Positions 23,414 to 30,034 of a stretch of 64,000 nucleotides of DNA are shown here, piece after piece; the stretch's first letter is position 1, and every line of letters begins with the position of its first letter. Made by a program: the position numbers and the translations under genes. The DNA comes from Methanobacteriota archaeon (GTDB lineage Archaea; Thermoplasmatota; E2; DHVEG-1). Location of the stretch: positions 1 through 64,000 of the forward strand of contig JAPKYE010000025.1 in NCBI GenBank assembly GCA_026394495.1. Reading direction: 5' to 3'. The notes under the pieces are model-generated. The model had not been told where the DNA came from. It made no database searches and saw only the letters and a program-made list of their open reading frames with translations.

Positions 23414-23584
23414 ATGAAACAAGAAATACAACACATCGGAGAATGGTTCCTCTGCTCCAGCAAAGATCAAAAAATAATCGCTCATGACGTTGACTTTATG
23501 AAGATACACAAACAAAGCCAAAAATACCCAGTCGGCGACGTATTCATAAAACAACAACTACAACAAGGCACTTGTTTTTTCTGA
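23414..23584 (+). CDS. small DUF5678-like protein
   Basis: A 56-residue protein, GEWFLCSSKDQKIIAHD followed by YPVGDVFIKQQ and a C-terminal TCFF. The pattern Trp-hydrophobic, charged turn, IIAH, Gly-Asp-hydrophobic and a final aromatic strand is that of DUF5678, a small domain of unknown role. The same pattern recurs in the protein at 24290. In both cases a retropepsin-like gene follows directly (here after 7 bases), so the two products probably work together. Confidence 0.55.
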   Translation: MKQEIQHIGEWFLCSSKDQKIIAHDVDFMKIHKQSQKYPVGDVFIKQQLQQGTCFF

Positions 23585-23591
23585 GAAGATA

Positions 23592-24017
23592 ATGCCACGA
23601 ACAACCCCTCTCTTAAAATTCTCATTTAATTACAGTGATTTCGAATGCAAAATACCCGTGGTACCTGTCCGGTTCATCAGAGAAGATGGAACATCGTCAG
23701 CACTCATTTACGCAGTGCTTGATTCCGGTGCTGAAGGAATTGTACTCAGAGAAGACCTCGCGCAATGGCTAAAACTGAAACTTACGCCTAAACAAACACC
23801 GGCATTAACTGCAGGTGGACAGAAGCAATGTCTCACTGGAACTGTACCAGTATTTATTCTAGGAAGGGGCGGAAGAGAGATTCGATATGAAAATATCGAA
23901 GTAATTGTAATCGAGGGTAACCCTGCAATTCTAATCGGGATTAATCCCATATTTGAAGACTATATAGTTACTATTAATTCTCATGCAAAAAAATTTCTCC
24001 TCGATCCAAGAAAATAA
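23592..24017 (+). CDS. retropepsin-like (clan AA) aspartic protease
   Basis: A 141-residue single-domain aspartic protease. The catalytic motif is VLDSGAEGIVL near residue 42 (Asp-Ser-Gly instead of Asp-Thr-Gly, as in several clan AA groups). The matching hydrophobic-hydrophobic-Gly motif is AILIGINPIFEDY near residue 115. It would act as a homodimer. The first 30 residues give the usual strand KIPVVPVRFI. Substrate unknown; the adjacent DUF5678-like product is the obvious candidate partner. Repeat C starts 39 bases after its stop. Confidence 0.78.
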   Translation: MPRTTPLLKFSFNYSDFECKIPVVPVRFIREDGTSSALIYAVLDSGAEGIVLREDLAQWLKLKLTPKQTPALTAGGQKQCLTGTVPVFILGRGGREIRYENIEVIVIEGNPAILIGINPIFEDYIVTINSHAKKFLLDPRK

Positions 24018-24055
24018 AGTATCGCCTTTATCATGATGCCTATACCTTTACTGAA

Positions 24056-24202
24056 CCGTGTCAGCGGTCTGGGTGATTCCTCCGGTTCCGAAGCAACCGG
24101 CATATTATATCACAGTTGATATAATCTAAGAGAAAACCCTCATTATCTCTTAGATAAACGATTCCATTTTTTCTGTTGGAACCACTGCCCCTAAAAACCT
24201 CT
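24056..24202 (+). repeat. intergenic repeat copy C (left part)
   Basis: Starts CGTGTCAGCGGTCTGGG. Perfect hairpin ATTATATCA-CAGT-TGATATAAT (24104-24125), then perfect hairpin ATCTAAGAG/CTCTTAGAT (24124-24132 with 24147-24155), oligo-T at 24167-24172, then GGAACCACTGCCCCTAAAAACCTCT. The right part is missing. Confidence 0.8.
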
Positions 24203-24289
24203 ACTTTGCCCTACGATCTGGATTCTTTCCATCATGTCATTTTCTACCATCAAATTGTTTAAATAGATGTATCGTCTTTTAATATTTAT

Positions 24290-24520
24290 ATGAAGAACGG
24301 GGTAGAAAATATTGAGGCGTTAGAAAAACGATATCCTGAGGAGTGGCTACTAGTGGAAGTAACACATGCAGATACATTAGGGAATCCTAAAAAAGGAAGA
24401 ATCATCAACCATAGCAAATCTAAGGAAAAAATCATCGAAAAATCAAAAGGAAAAGCCGGTGATATCGCACTATTCTATTCAGGAAAAATTCCGAAGAAAG
24501 GCTATGCATTCTGTTTCTAA
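24290..24520 (+). CDS. DUF5678-like protein, second copy
   Basis: A 76-residue protein: ALEKRYPEEWLLVEVTHAD, then GRIINHSKSKEKIIEKSKGK, GDIALFYSGKIP and a terminal GYAFCF. It has the same order of Trp-strand, loop, I-I-x-H, Gly-Asp-hydrophobic and final aromatic strand as the product at 23414 but is longer, with the complete DUF5678 layout. A TATA-like GTTTAAATAG lies about 30 bases upstream, giving a nearly leaderless start. It precedes the second aspartic protease by 25 bases. Confidence 0.6.
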   Translation: MKNGVENIEALEKRYPEEWLLVEVTHADTLGNPKKGRIINHSKSKEKIIEKSKGKAGDIALFYSGKIPKKGYAFCF

Positions 24521-24545
24521 AAAATAATAGAAAATGTGAATTCAT

Positions 24546-24932
24546 ATGGGAAGAATAACTTTCAATCCAGATGACTTTGGAATCGTATTGTTTACAACCA
24601 TTAGCCATGGTACAGTGAAACGCCGATTGAAGATGGTGTTGGATACCGGTGTTACCTATTGTATGATACCGTGGTATGTTGCGGAAGAGCTTGGATACAA
24701 ACCTGCGCTCATAAAAGAATCGATTGCGGTACATACCGCGAATGGCCAGATCCATGTTCCGATTCTGTCGGTGGAGTCTATACTGATTCTTGGTAAACAC
24801 GTAAAAAACTGCGAGGTACTCATCCAGGATTTACCTGAAACCAGTCGGGTGGATGGACTTATTGGATTGAGTTTCTTGAAAGAGTGTAATGTCAAGATTG
24901 ATTTTCAAAAGGGTGTTCTCCAATTGGAATGA
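24546..24932 (+). CDS. retropepsin-like aspartic protease, second copy
   Basis: A 128-residue clan AA protease. Catalytic motif MVLDTGVTYCMIP near residue 31 has the canonical Asp-Thr-Gly, and DGLIGLSFLKECNVKID near residue 103 is the conserved hydrophobic-Gly motif. ELGY and the VHTANGQIHVPIL flap region are typical. It is clearly related in fold to the protease at 23592 but far diverged in sequence, so the two cassettes are not a recent duplication. Repeat D starts about 33 bases after its stop. Confidence 0.8.
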   Translation: MGRITFNPDDFGIVLFTTISHGTVKRRLKMVLDTGVTYCMIPWYVAEELGYKPALIKESIAVHTANGQIHVPILSVESILILGKHVKNCEVLIQDLPETSRVDGLIGLSFLKECNVKIDFQKGVLQLE

Positions 24933-24965
24933 AAGAGAACGATATTTGTTTGCATCTTTTTGCTG

Positions 24966-25330
24966 AGCGCGACAGCGGCCTGGGAAACGAATCATTTACA
25001 GAAGCAACCGGCATATTATATCACATTTGATATCATATAAGATAGAAGCAGTACTATCTACTGGATAAATAACTCTGTTTTTTCTTTCGTCACCCGCCGC
25101 ACCTCAAGAATCTCTGATTTCATCCCAAGATTCATACAAAAGAAGCACTTATTCTTGGATGACTCACACTTCAAGTTCATCCTGCTTTCCACCCCAGCAG
25201 GATAGTCATCTTATTAAGGATTTGAGGTAAAGGAAGAGAATCCCTTGGTGCGAAGCGTGTCAACGGTCCGGGGGGAAGAATCATTCACAGAAGAAACTAA
25301 GGATGATACCGGTAGCTTCAGAATAAAGAA
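24966..25330 (+). repeat. intergenic repeat copy D (fullest copy)
   Basis: Left core GCGCGACAGCGGCCTGGG, CATTTACAGAAGCAACC, hairpin ATTATATCA-CATT-TGATATCAT, hairpin AGATAG/CTATCT, oligo-T at 25078-25083, middle segment with GATTCATACAAAAGAAGCAC and TTCATCCTGCTTTCCACCCC. It ends in right core GCGTGTCAACGGTCCGGG followed by CATTCACAGAAGAAAC. Left and right cores resemble each other over about 42 bases, so the copy is flanked by degenerate direct repeats. Confidence 0.8.
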
Positions 25331-25342
25331 ACAAAGAATCAT

Positions 25343-25627
25343 TTATTTTTTTGATTCTCTCCATTTATACACAGTATCATGATGATCAAAATAGTAAATT
25401 TCAACGACTTTCTATGTATGATCTATCGTAAAAATGAGAACAAAATGCGTATTAATATGGGCTCCATAGAAATTTTGAAGAGGTTTATGTAAATGTTTAT
25501 AGGAATGTTCAGGATTGTTTCGAATTTCTTGAATCTTCTTGTGAATACTTTCTAATTGTTTCCTGTTCTTTTTTATCAATTTTTTAAAGATCTTATCAAC
25601 AGATGGCTTAATGTCAAGATCATACAT
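25343..25627 (-). pseudogene. RelE-type toxin truncated by an in-frame TAG
   Basis: From the ATG at 25627 the frame reads YDLDIKPSVDKIFKKLIKKN ... HLHKPLQNFYGAHINTHFVLIFTIDHT and stops at TAG (25412-25414). After the stop the same frame continues KVVEIYYFDHHDTVYKW and ends in TAA at 25343-25345. This tail is exactly the conserved end of RelE/YoeB-like toxins, with the DHHD-x-VY motif. So one codon has become amber and removes the last 22 residues. The antitoxin in front is intact. Other genes here use TAG as stop, so recoding is unlikely. Confidence 0.75.
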
Positions 25628-25856
25628 CCAACTTGTACCTCTTTGCAAAGTCATCCACTCGGATGCTTTTCTCTTTTTTTATCTTTTCTATCTTTTTAAT
25701 AAATTCAGGTTGAAGTTCAGGTTCTCCTTCAAACTCGATATATTTATTGATAATAAATTCAATGGCTTCACTTTTATCCTTTAAGTTATACTTTGCTTTC
25801 ACAATATTAAGAACTCTATTGATATTTCCGTTTAATTTTACTAATGCTTGAACCAT
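25620..25856 (-). CDS. ribbon-helix-helix antitoxin, DUF2683-like
   Basis: A 78-residue antitoxin. The N-terminal strand and helices (MVQALVKLNGNINRVLNIVK, then DKSEAIEFIINKYIEF) fit a ribbon-helix-helix DNA-binding domain. The C-terminal helix (PEFIKKIEKIKKEKSIRVDDFAKRY) would wrap the RelE partner. The stop overlaps the toxin ATG by eight bases. Its promoter carries an inverted repeat that also contains the ribosome site. It is complete although its toxin is truncated. Confidence 0.75.
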   Translation of the reverse strand: MVQALVKLNGNINRVLNIVKAKYNLKDKSEAIEFIINKYIEFEGEPELQPEFIKKIEKIKKEKSIRVDDFAKRYKLDV

Positions 25857-25881
25857 ATTAGTTCACCTAATATGATATTAG
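25854..25881 (-). promoter_or_regulatory. dyad enclosing the antitoxin ribosome site
   Basis: ATATTAG-TTCAC-CTAATAT (25855-25873) is a perfect 7-bp inverted repeat with a third ATATTAG at 25875-25881. On the mRNA, the 5-base loop and its edge hold GGTGA, the ribosome site of the antitoxin, and one arm covers the AUG. It could act as a DNA operator, as an RNA hairpin hiding the start, or both. Confidence 0.5.
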
Positions 25882-25906
25882 TTTAACTTATTTATATTCT
25901 TTTCTG

Positions 25907-26186
25907 AACGTGTCAGCGGCCTGGGCGATTCCTCATTTTCAGAAGCAACCAGCATATTATCTTACAGTTGATATAATCTAAGAGAGAAACTTCATTGTCG
26001 TCTGGATAAACGATCCTGTTTTTTCTTTTAGAATAACCGGCATCTAAAAACCTCTGTTCCATCCAAAGATTCATACAAAAGAAGCACTTTATTCTGGATG
26101 AATCACCCCGTGAAGTTCATCCTGCCTTTCGTCCCAGCGGATAATCATTAAGGTTTTGGGATAAAGAAAGAATCCTTTATGCGCTA
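25907..26186 (+). repeat. intergenic repeat copy E
   Basis: Starts CGTGTCAGCGGCCTGGGCG, AGAAGCAACC, degenerate first hairpin ATTATCTTA-CAGT-TGATATAAT, lost second hairpin, oligo-T at 26019-26024, then GATTCATACAAAAGAAGCAC, TTCATCCTGCCTTTCGTCCC and GGATAATCATTAAGGTTTTGGG. It ends near TATGCG without the right core. Confidence 0.75.
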
Positions 26187-26229
26187 AGAGATAAGAATAT
26201 AATTTTACCTTTTTCTATTTTTTATTTCA

Positions 26230-26266
26230 TGAACAATAAGTTCTTGAAACATGAACAAAAGGTTCA
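26230..26266 (+). promoter_or_regulatory. operator-like tandem dyads upstream of the MNT/HEPN pair
   Basis: TGAAC-AATAA-GTTCT (26230-26244) and TGAAC-AAAAG-GTTCA (26252-26266) have the same 5-base spacer and lie 22 bases apart centre to centre. A further half site CGAACTT is at about 26274. They end 28 bases before the ATG and so sit at the promoter. The gene behind them encodes a winged-helix domain that could bind here. Confidence 0.6.
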
Positions 26267-26293
26267 TATATTACGAACTTATATCTATTAATC

Positions 26294-26821
26294 ATGTTAT
26301 CAAAAATATTTTCTTCAAACAAAAGAATCCAAGTCCTTGAACACGTTCTCTATCAAGACACGGCCACCGTTTCCACTGTTGTAAAAGAACTATCTCTCAG
26401 TAAAGGATTCGTATCAGAATTCCTCCATCTTCTTTATCAAAACAATATTCTTGAAAAAAATAAAGGATACCACCTCACAAACACCCCTCTAACAAAAGCA
26501 ATCAAAATTCTTCTTAACGTCAATAAAATAAAGCTCTCTAAAATCAAAAAACCATATATGAAAGGAATTGGACTATATGGGAGCTGGGCTAATGGATCAA
26601 ATACAATGAAAAGCGATCTGGATCTCTGGATAAAAACAGAAAAATACCCTGACGAAAAAGAACTTGCTTACCTTTCAAAAAACCTACGAGAAATGACCCA
26701 TTCAGACATACAATTATTGGTTCTTACCCCTCAGAAACTAGAACAAATCAAAAAAGATACACCATTTTATATATCTCTCCGATACAACTCCCTCTTATTA
26801 TGGGGTGAACCAATTGAATAG
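26294..26821 (+). CDS. winged-helix plus minimal nucleotidyltransferase (MNT) antitoxin
   Basis: A 175-residue protein. Residues 10-70 are a winged helix (VSTVVKELSLSKGFVSEFLHLLYQN, then ILEKNKGYHLT). Residues 90-160 are a minimal nucleotidyltransferase with GLYGSWANGSNTMKSDLDLW, the Gly-Ser and Asp-x-Asp of the polymerase-beta fold, and SDIQLLV as the third strand. In HEPN/MNT systems this enzyme neutralises the HEPN toxin, in studied cases by AMP transfer. The extra DNA-binding head suggests it also represses its own operon through the tandem dyads upstream. It overlaps the HEPN gene by 17 bases. Confidence 0.82.
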   Translation: MLSKIFSSNKRIQVLEHVLYQDTATVSTVVKELSLSKGFVSEFLHLLYQNNILEKNKGYHLTNTPLTKAIKILLNVNKIKLSKIKKPYMKGIGLYGSWANGSNTMKSDLDLWIKTEKYPDEKELAYLSKNLREMTHSDIQLLVLTPQKLEQIKKDTPFYISLRYNSLLLWGEPIE

Positions 26822-27239
26822 CTACAAAGAATGTTTCAAAAGAGGACTCCTACAAAAGGTTCAACCATCAAAAGAAAAAGCAATAGACAGCATACAAAAA
26901 GCTGAACAATGGATCAAAGAATCACAAATGACACTGAACGCAGGAGCCTATGATTCATGCATAGCCTCCTCATATCTTGCAATATTTCATTCTGCTCGAG
27001 CAATACTATTCAGGGACGGCGTACGAGAAAAAAGCCATTACTGCATCGCACGATATTTAGAGAAATATGTTGAAGATGGTTCATTGGAAGAAGAATGGGT
27101 GACATTGCTGGACCGAATGAGAGAAATCCGTCATATGGATCAATACACATTACATTATCATGCAACAGAAGAAGAAGCATCATCGTTTCTAAAGTCCGCA
27201 ACAAATTTTGTTACTAGAATGACACAACTTCTTGGTTAA
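26805..27239 (+). CDS. HEPN-domain ribonuclease toxin
   Basis: A 144-residue helical HEPN protein with the catalytic R-x4-6-H motif RMREIRHMDQY near residue 105 and the conserved CIASSYLAIFHSARAILF helix near residues 55-72. HEPN toxins cut RNA as dimers. The tail YHATEEEASSFLKSATNFV is typical. GTG at 26805 is used as start, inside the end of the MNT gene; TTG at 26814 is an alternative. Repeat F begins about 50 bases after the stop. Confidence 0.82.
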   Translation: MNQLNSYKECFKRGLLQKVQPSKEKAIDSIQKAEQWIKESQMTLNAGAYDSCIASSYLAIFHSARAILFRDGVREKSHYCIARYLEKYVEDGSLEEEWVTLLDRMREIRHMDQYTLHYHATEEEASSFLKSATNFVTRMTQLLG

Positions 27240-27289
27240 ATCAGATATCAAAGATAAAATGATGTGACTAATTTGAATAATCTCTGCTG

Positions 27290-27310
27290 AACGTGGCAGC
27301 GGCCTGGCAA
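27290..27310 (+). repeat. intergenic repeat copy F (core only)
   Basis: GAACGTGGCAGCGGCCTGG, with CAAACAAAACGCATTGATTTCAT after it, keeps only the left core of the repeat. It lies between the HEPN toxin and the prepilin peptidase and is the last copy seen. Confidence 0.65.
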
Positions 27311-27374
27311 ACAAAACGCATTGATTTCATAGTAGACATTACCTTAATATTATCTTGTTCGATATCACATCTTC

Positions 27375-28109
27375 ATGATTGACGAAACAACTCTTAATAT
27401 CATACGACTTATCACTGGCGTAGTAATTCTATCATATGCAGCCTACACCGATATAAAAACCAGAAAAGCAGCAAACATCCTGTGGGTAATCATGGGCGGA
27501 ATTGGCGTAGGACTTCTTATCATACAAGCAATAACAATAGGATTCGAAAACCTGTATTATCTGCTTTTTATCCCGATAATGATCGGGCTCATCTACGGTT
27601 TTTATCAATTTAGACTTATCTTCGGCGGCGCAGACGCAAAAGCACTGATGGCCCTTTCCATCCTTGTCCCCATTTACCCGACAATCTCTCAATTCCCCGT
27701 CAGGATATCCGCAGTTCCATCAATTATGCCAGACCTGCCAGCCCCATGGATAATTTTTTCAAACTCAGTCATCATTTTCCTTATCATCCCACTCTCACTC
27801 CTACTCTACAACCTGATAAAACGTGACGTTGCCTTTCCCCATAGTTTCCTCGGATACACCATGAGTGTCGCAGACGCAAAACAAACCTTTGTCTGGCCCT
27901 TAGAAAAAATTGTTGACGGGAAACGAAAATTTGTGTACATGCCAAAGGATTTTGATACAGACAAAGAACTAGAAGAATTTGAAAAACTAAAAATAGAAAA
28001 AATATGGGTGACACCAAAAATACCGTTTATGATCCCACTCCTCCTAGGTTTCATTGAAACGTTTCTCATCGGAGATATACTCATCTCATTCATGAGATTA
28101 TTTATCTAA
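27375..28109 (+). CDS. prepilin peptidase, A24 family
   Basis: A 244-residue membrane aspartic protease that removes signal peptides of type IV pilins and archaellins. The two catalytic aspartates are in [13 protein letters not shown] near residue 25 and in [14 protein letters not shown] near residue 90 (GxGD-type motif, here GGAD). About six hydrophobic segments are visible. Between the fourth and fifth lies a cytoplasmic loop ([10 protein letters not shown] ... [22 protein letters not shown]), longer than in short members. It most likely processes the two pilins at 21.4-22.4 kb, although the repeat array and three cassettes separate them. Confidence 0.85.
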   Translation: MIDETTLNIIRLITGVVILSYAAYTDIKTRKAANILWVIMGGIGVGLLIIQAITIGFENLYYLLFIPIMIGLIYGFYQFRLIFGGADAKALMALSILVPIYPTISQFPVRISAVPSIMPDLPAPWIIFSNSVIIFLIIPLSLLLYNLIKRDVAFPHSFLGYTMSVADAKQTFVWPLEKIVDGKRKFVYMPKDFDTDKELEEFEKLKIEKIWVTPKIPFMIPLLLGFIETFLIGDILISFMRLFI

Positions 28110-28167
28110 AAAGAACCAATCTTTGGTAAAACACATATATCTCTTCTTCTTTACCCCTGGTTTGCAC

Positions 28168-29286
28168 ATGACGAAACGAGACTATTACGACATCCTTGGT
28201 GTTACGAAAGATGCGAGTAAAGACGAAATCAAAAAAACATATAGAAAACTCGCATTAAAATACCATCCTGATAAAAACCCAGAAAAAGATGCAGCAGAAA
28301 AATTCAAAGAAATCTCAGAAGCCTACGCGGTACTAAACGATGATGAAAAACGAGCGATGTACGACCGACATGGACATGCTGGAATTGATCAACGATACAG
28401 CACAGAAGATATATTCCGAGGCGCTGATTTCAACGATATCTTCCGCAACATGGGATTTGATTTTGGAGGTGGAGTCGAAGACATATTTGATCAATTCTTC
28501 GGAAGACGAAGAAGCGGGTTTGAACAACGATCTCACAGAGCCCGCGGAGCAGATCTGCGCTACGACATAGAAATCAACCTGGAAGACGCATACCGCGGAG
28601 TAGAAACCGAAATCAATGTTCCCCGATCAGAAACCTGCGAAACATGCAAAGGAAATGGTGCGAAACCAGGCACAAAACCAAAAACCTGTTCTCATTGCGG
28701 CGGTACAGGCCAACAGCATACAACCCAACGCACCGCGTTTGGCATGGTCACCCAAGTATCCACCTGTCAGAAATGCAGAGGACAAGGAAAAACCATTGAA
28801 GCATATTGCCCTGATTGCAGAGGACGAGGGATCACCCAAAAAACACGACGCATCGAACTTAAAATACCAAAAGGAATAGATGACGAATCACAACTTCGAT
28901 TATCAGGGGAAGGAGAAGCAGGAGGAAACGGGGGACCAAATGGAGACCTGTATATCGTTGTTCACATAAGGCGTCACCCAAAATATCAGAGAAAAGGTGT
29001 TGATCTCTACACCCGAAAAGAAATCTCATTCCCCGACGCAATACTTGGCTCAAAAATCAACGTAGAAACCTTACAAGGAACCGAAAAACTCACCATCCCT
29101 CAGGGAACAGAAACCGGAAACATCATAAAACTCAATGGACAAGGTATGCCACATCTCCAGGGAAGAGGCTATGGAGATTTATATATAGAATTCTTTGTAA
29201 AAACACCTAAAAAACTGAGCAGAACCGCACGAATACTCGTTGAGGATCTTGCCAGAGAACTCGAAAAACAAGACGAAAAAGTTTAA
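28168..29286 (+). CDS. dnaJ: molecular chaperone DnaJ
   Basis: A 372-residue type I Hsp40 that delivers substrates to DnaK and stimulates its ATPase. The J domain begins [16 protein letters not shown] and contains HPD in [11 protein letters not shown]. It is followed by a Gly/Phe-rich segment (residues 75-115), four zinc-binding repeats ([32 protein letters not shown]) and the C-terminal substrate domains. The ATG at 28168 is chosen because the J domain begins there; the frame is open to 28123. dnaK and grpE are not in the window. The Hsp20 gene follows 51 bases later. Confidence 0.93.
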   Translation: MTKRDYYDILGVTKDASKDEIKKTYRKLALKYHPDKNPEKDAAEKFKEISEAYAVLNDDEKRAMYDRHGHAGIDQRYSTEDIFRGADFNDIFRNMGFDFGGGVEDIFDQFFGRRRSGFEQRSHRARGADLRYDIEINLEDAYRGVETEINVPRSETCETCKGNGAKPGTKPKTCSHCGGTGQQHTTQRTAFGMVTQVSTCQKCRGQGKTIEAYCPDCRGRGITQKTRRIELKIPKGIDDESQLRLSGEGEAGGNGGPNGDLYIVVHIRRHPKYQRKGVDLYTRKEISFPDAILGSKINVETLQGTEKLTIPQGTETGNIIKLNGQGMPHLQGRGYGDLYIEFFVKTPKKLSRTARILVEDLARELEKQDEKV

Positions 29287-29337
29287 ATAGAAGTTCTGAT
29301 ACATAACTATACCGACAAAAAAGGGGAGTTAAATATT

Positions 29338-29931
29338 ATGGAACCATTTGACCGAGACGATCAAAACCGAAGAAAAAAAAAATCATCTGATGATTTCTCT
29401 GATGATGTTAACGATGGAGAAGATTTTGAAAAGATTTTTGAAAAAATAATTTCAGAAGAAATTAGAAGAGTAGAAGAGATGCTCCGCAGTGGTGGTATGA
29501 TTGGTATGCCCTTTAAATCCTTTGAACCAGGAAAACCCTTCATCCACGGGTTCAAAATAGATATCAAACAAGATGGAAAACCAGAGATCTCTGAGTTTGG
29601 TAATCGGACGGTGAAAAATCAGAATGGAGCACCTGCGATCTCTGAAGAACGAGAACCACTCACTGATATAATCGAAGGCGATAACGATGTTGCAATCACG
29701 GTAGAAATTCCTGGTGTCGATAAAGACGACATCGATCTCAACGTCACAGATAATGCTCTTGAAATCAAAGTGGATACACCACAGCGGAAATACCAAAAAA
29801 CATTGGATCTTCCCTGCGACGTAAAACCAAAAACAACAAAAGCAACCTACAAAAATGGGATCCTTGATGTTGTCATCAACAGAAAAGAAAAGAAAAAAGA
29901 TGGAACCGGCTACAAAATAAACATCGATTAA
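29338..29931 (+). CDS. small heat-shock protein, Hsp20 family
   Basis: A 197-residue protein with a long charged N-terminal arm (about 105 residues, rich in Asp and Lys) and an alpha-crystallin domain in the last 90 residues: DVAITVEIPGVDKDDIDLNV, KYQKTLDLPCDVKPKTTKA and YKNGILDVVINRKEKKK. It would hold unfolding proteins in oligomers. A GGGGAG ribosome site precedes the ATG. With DnaJ directly upstream it forms a heat-shock pair. Downstream (29941-30034) are two short hairpins, including TCAGCA/TGCTGA at 29981-30000, likely terminating the transcript. Confidence 0.85.
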   Translation: MEPFDRDDQNRRKKKSSDDFSDDVNDGEDFEKIFEKIISEEIRRVEEMLRSGGMIGMPFKSFEPGKPFIHGFKIDIKQDGKPEISEFGNRTVKNQNGAPAISEEREPLTDIIEGDNDVAITVEIPGVDKDDIDLNVTDNALEIKVDTPQRKYQKTLDLPCDVKPKTTKATYKNGILDVVINRKEKKKDGTGYKINID

Positions 29932-30034
29932 AAAACAAACATATACTCTCCTTTGTCTCGGAGATAAAAAAAAAAGACTATCAGCATAGGAGCTTGCTGA
30001 CCGTGGAATACACAACAACAGGAGAAAAACATTT

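Noticed and set aside
25412-25414. TAG as pyrrolysine codon in the RelE-type toxin
   Set aside because: TAG is the ordinary stop of L15, SecY and RpoH in this window, and no pyl gene or PYLIS-like context is visible.
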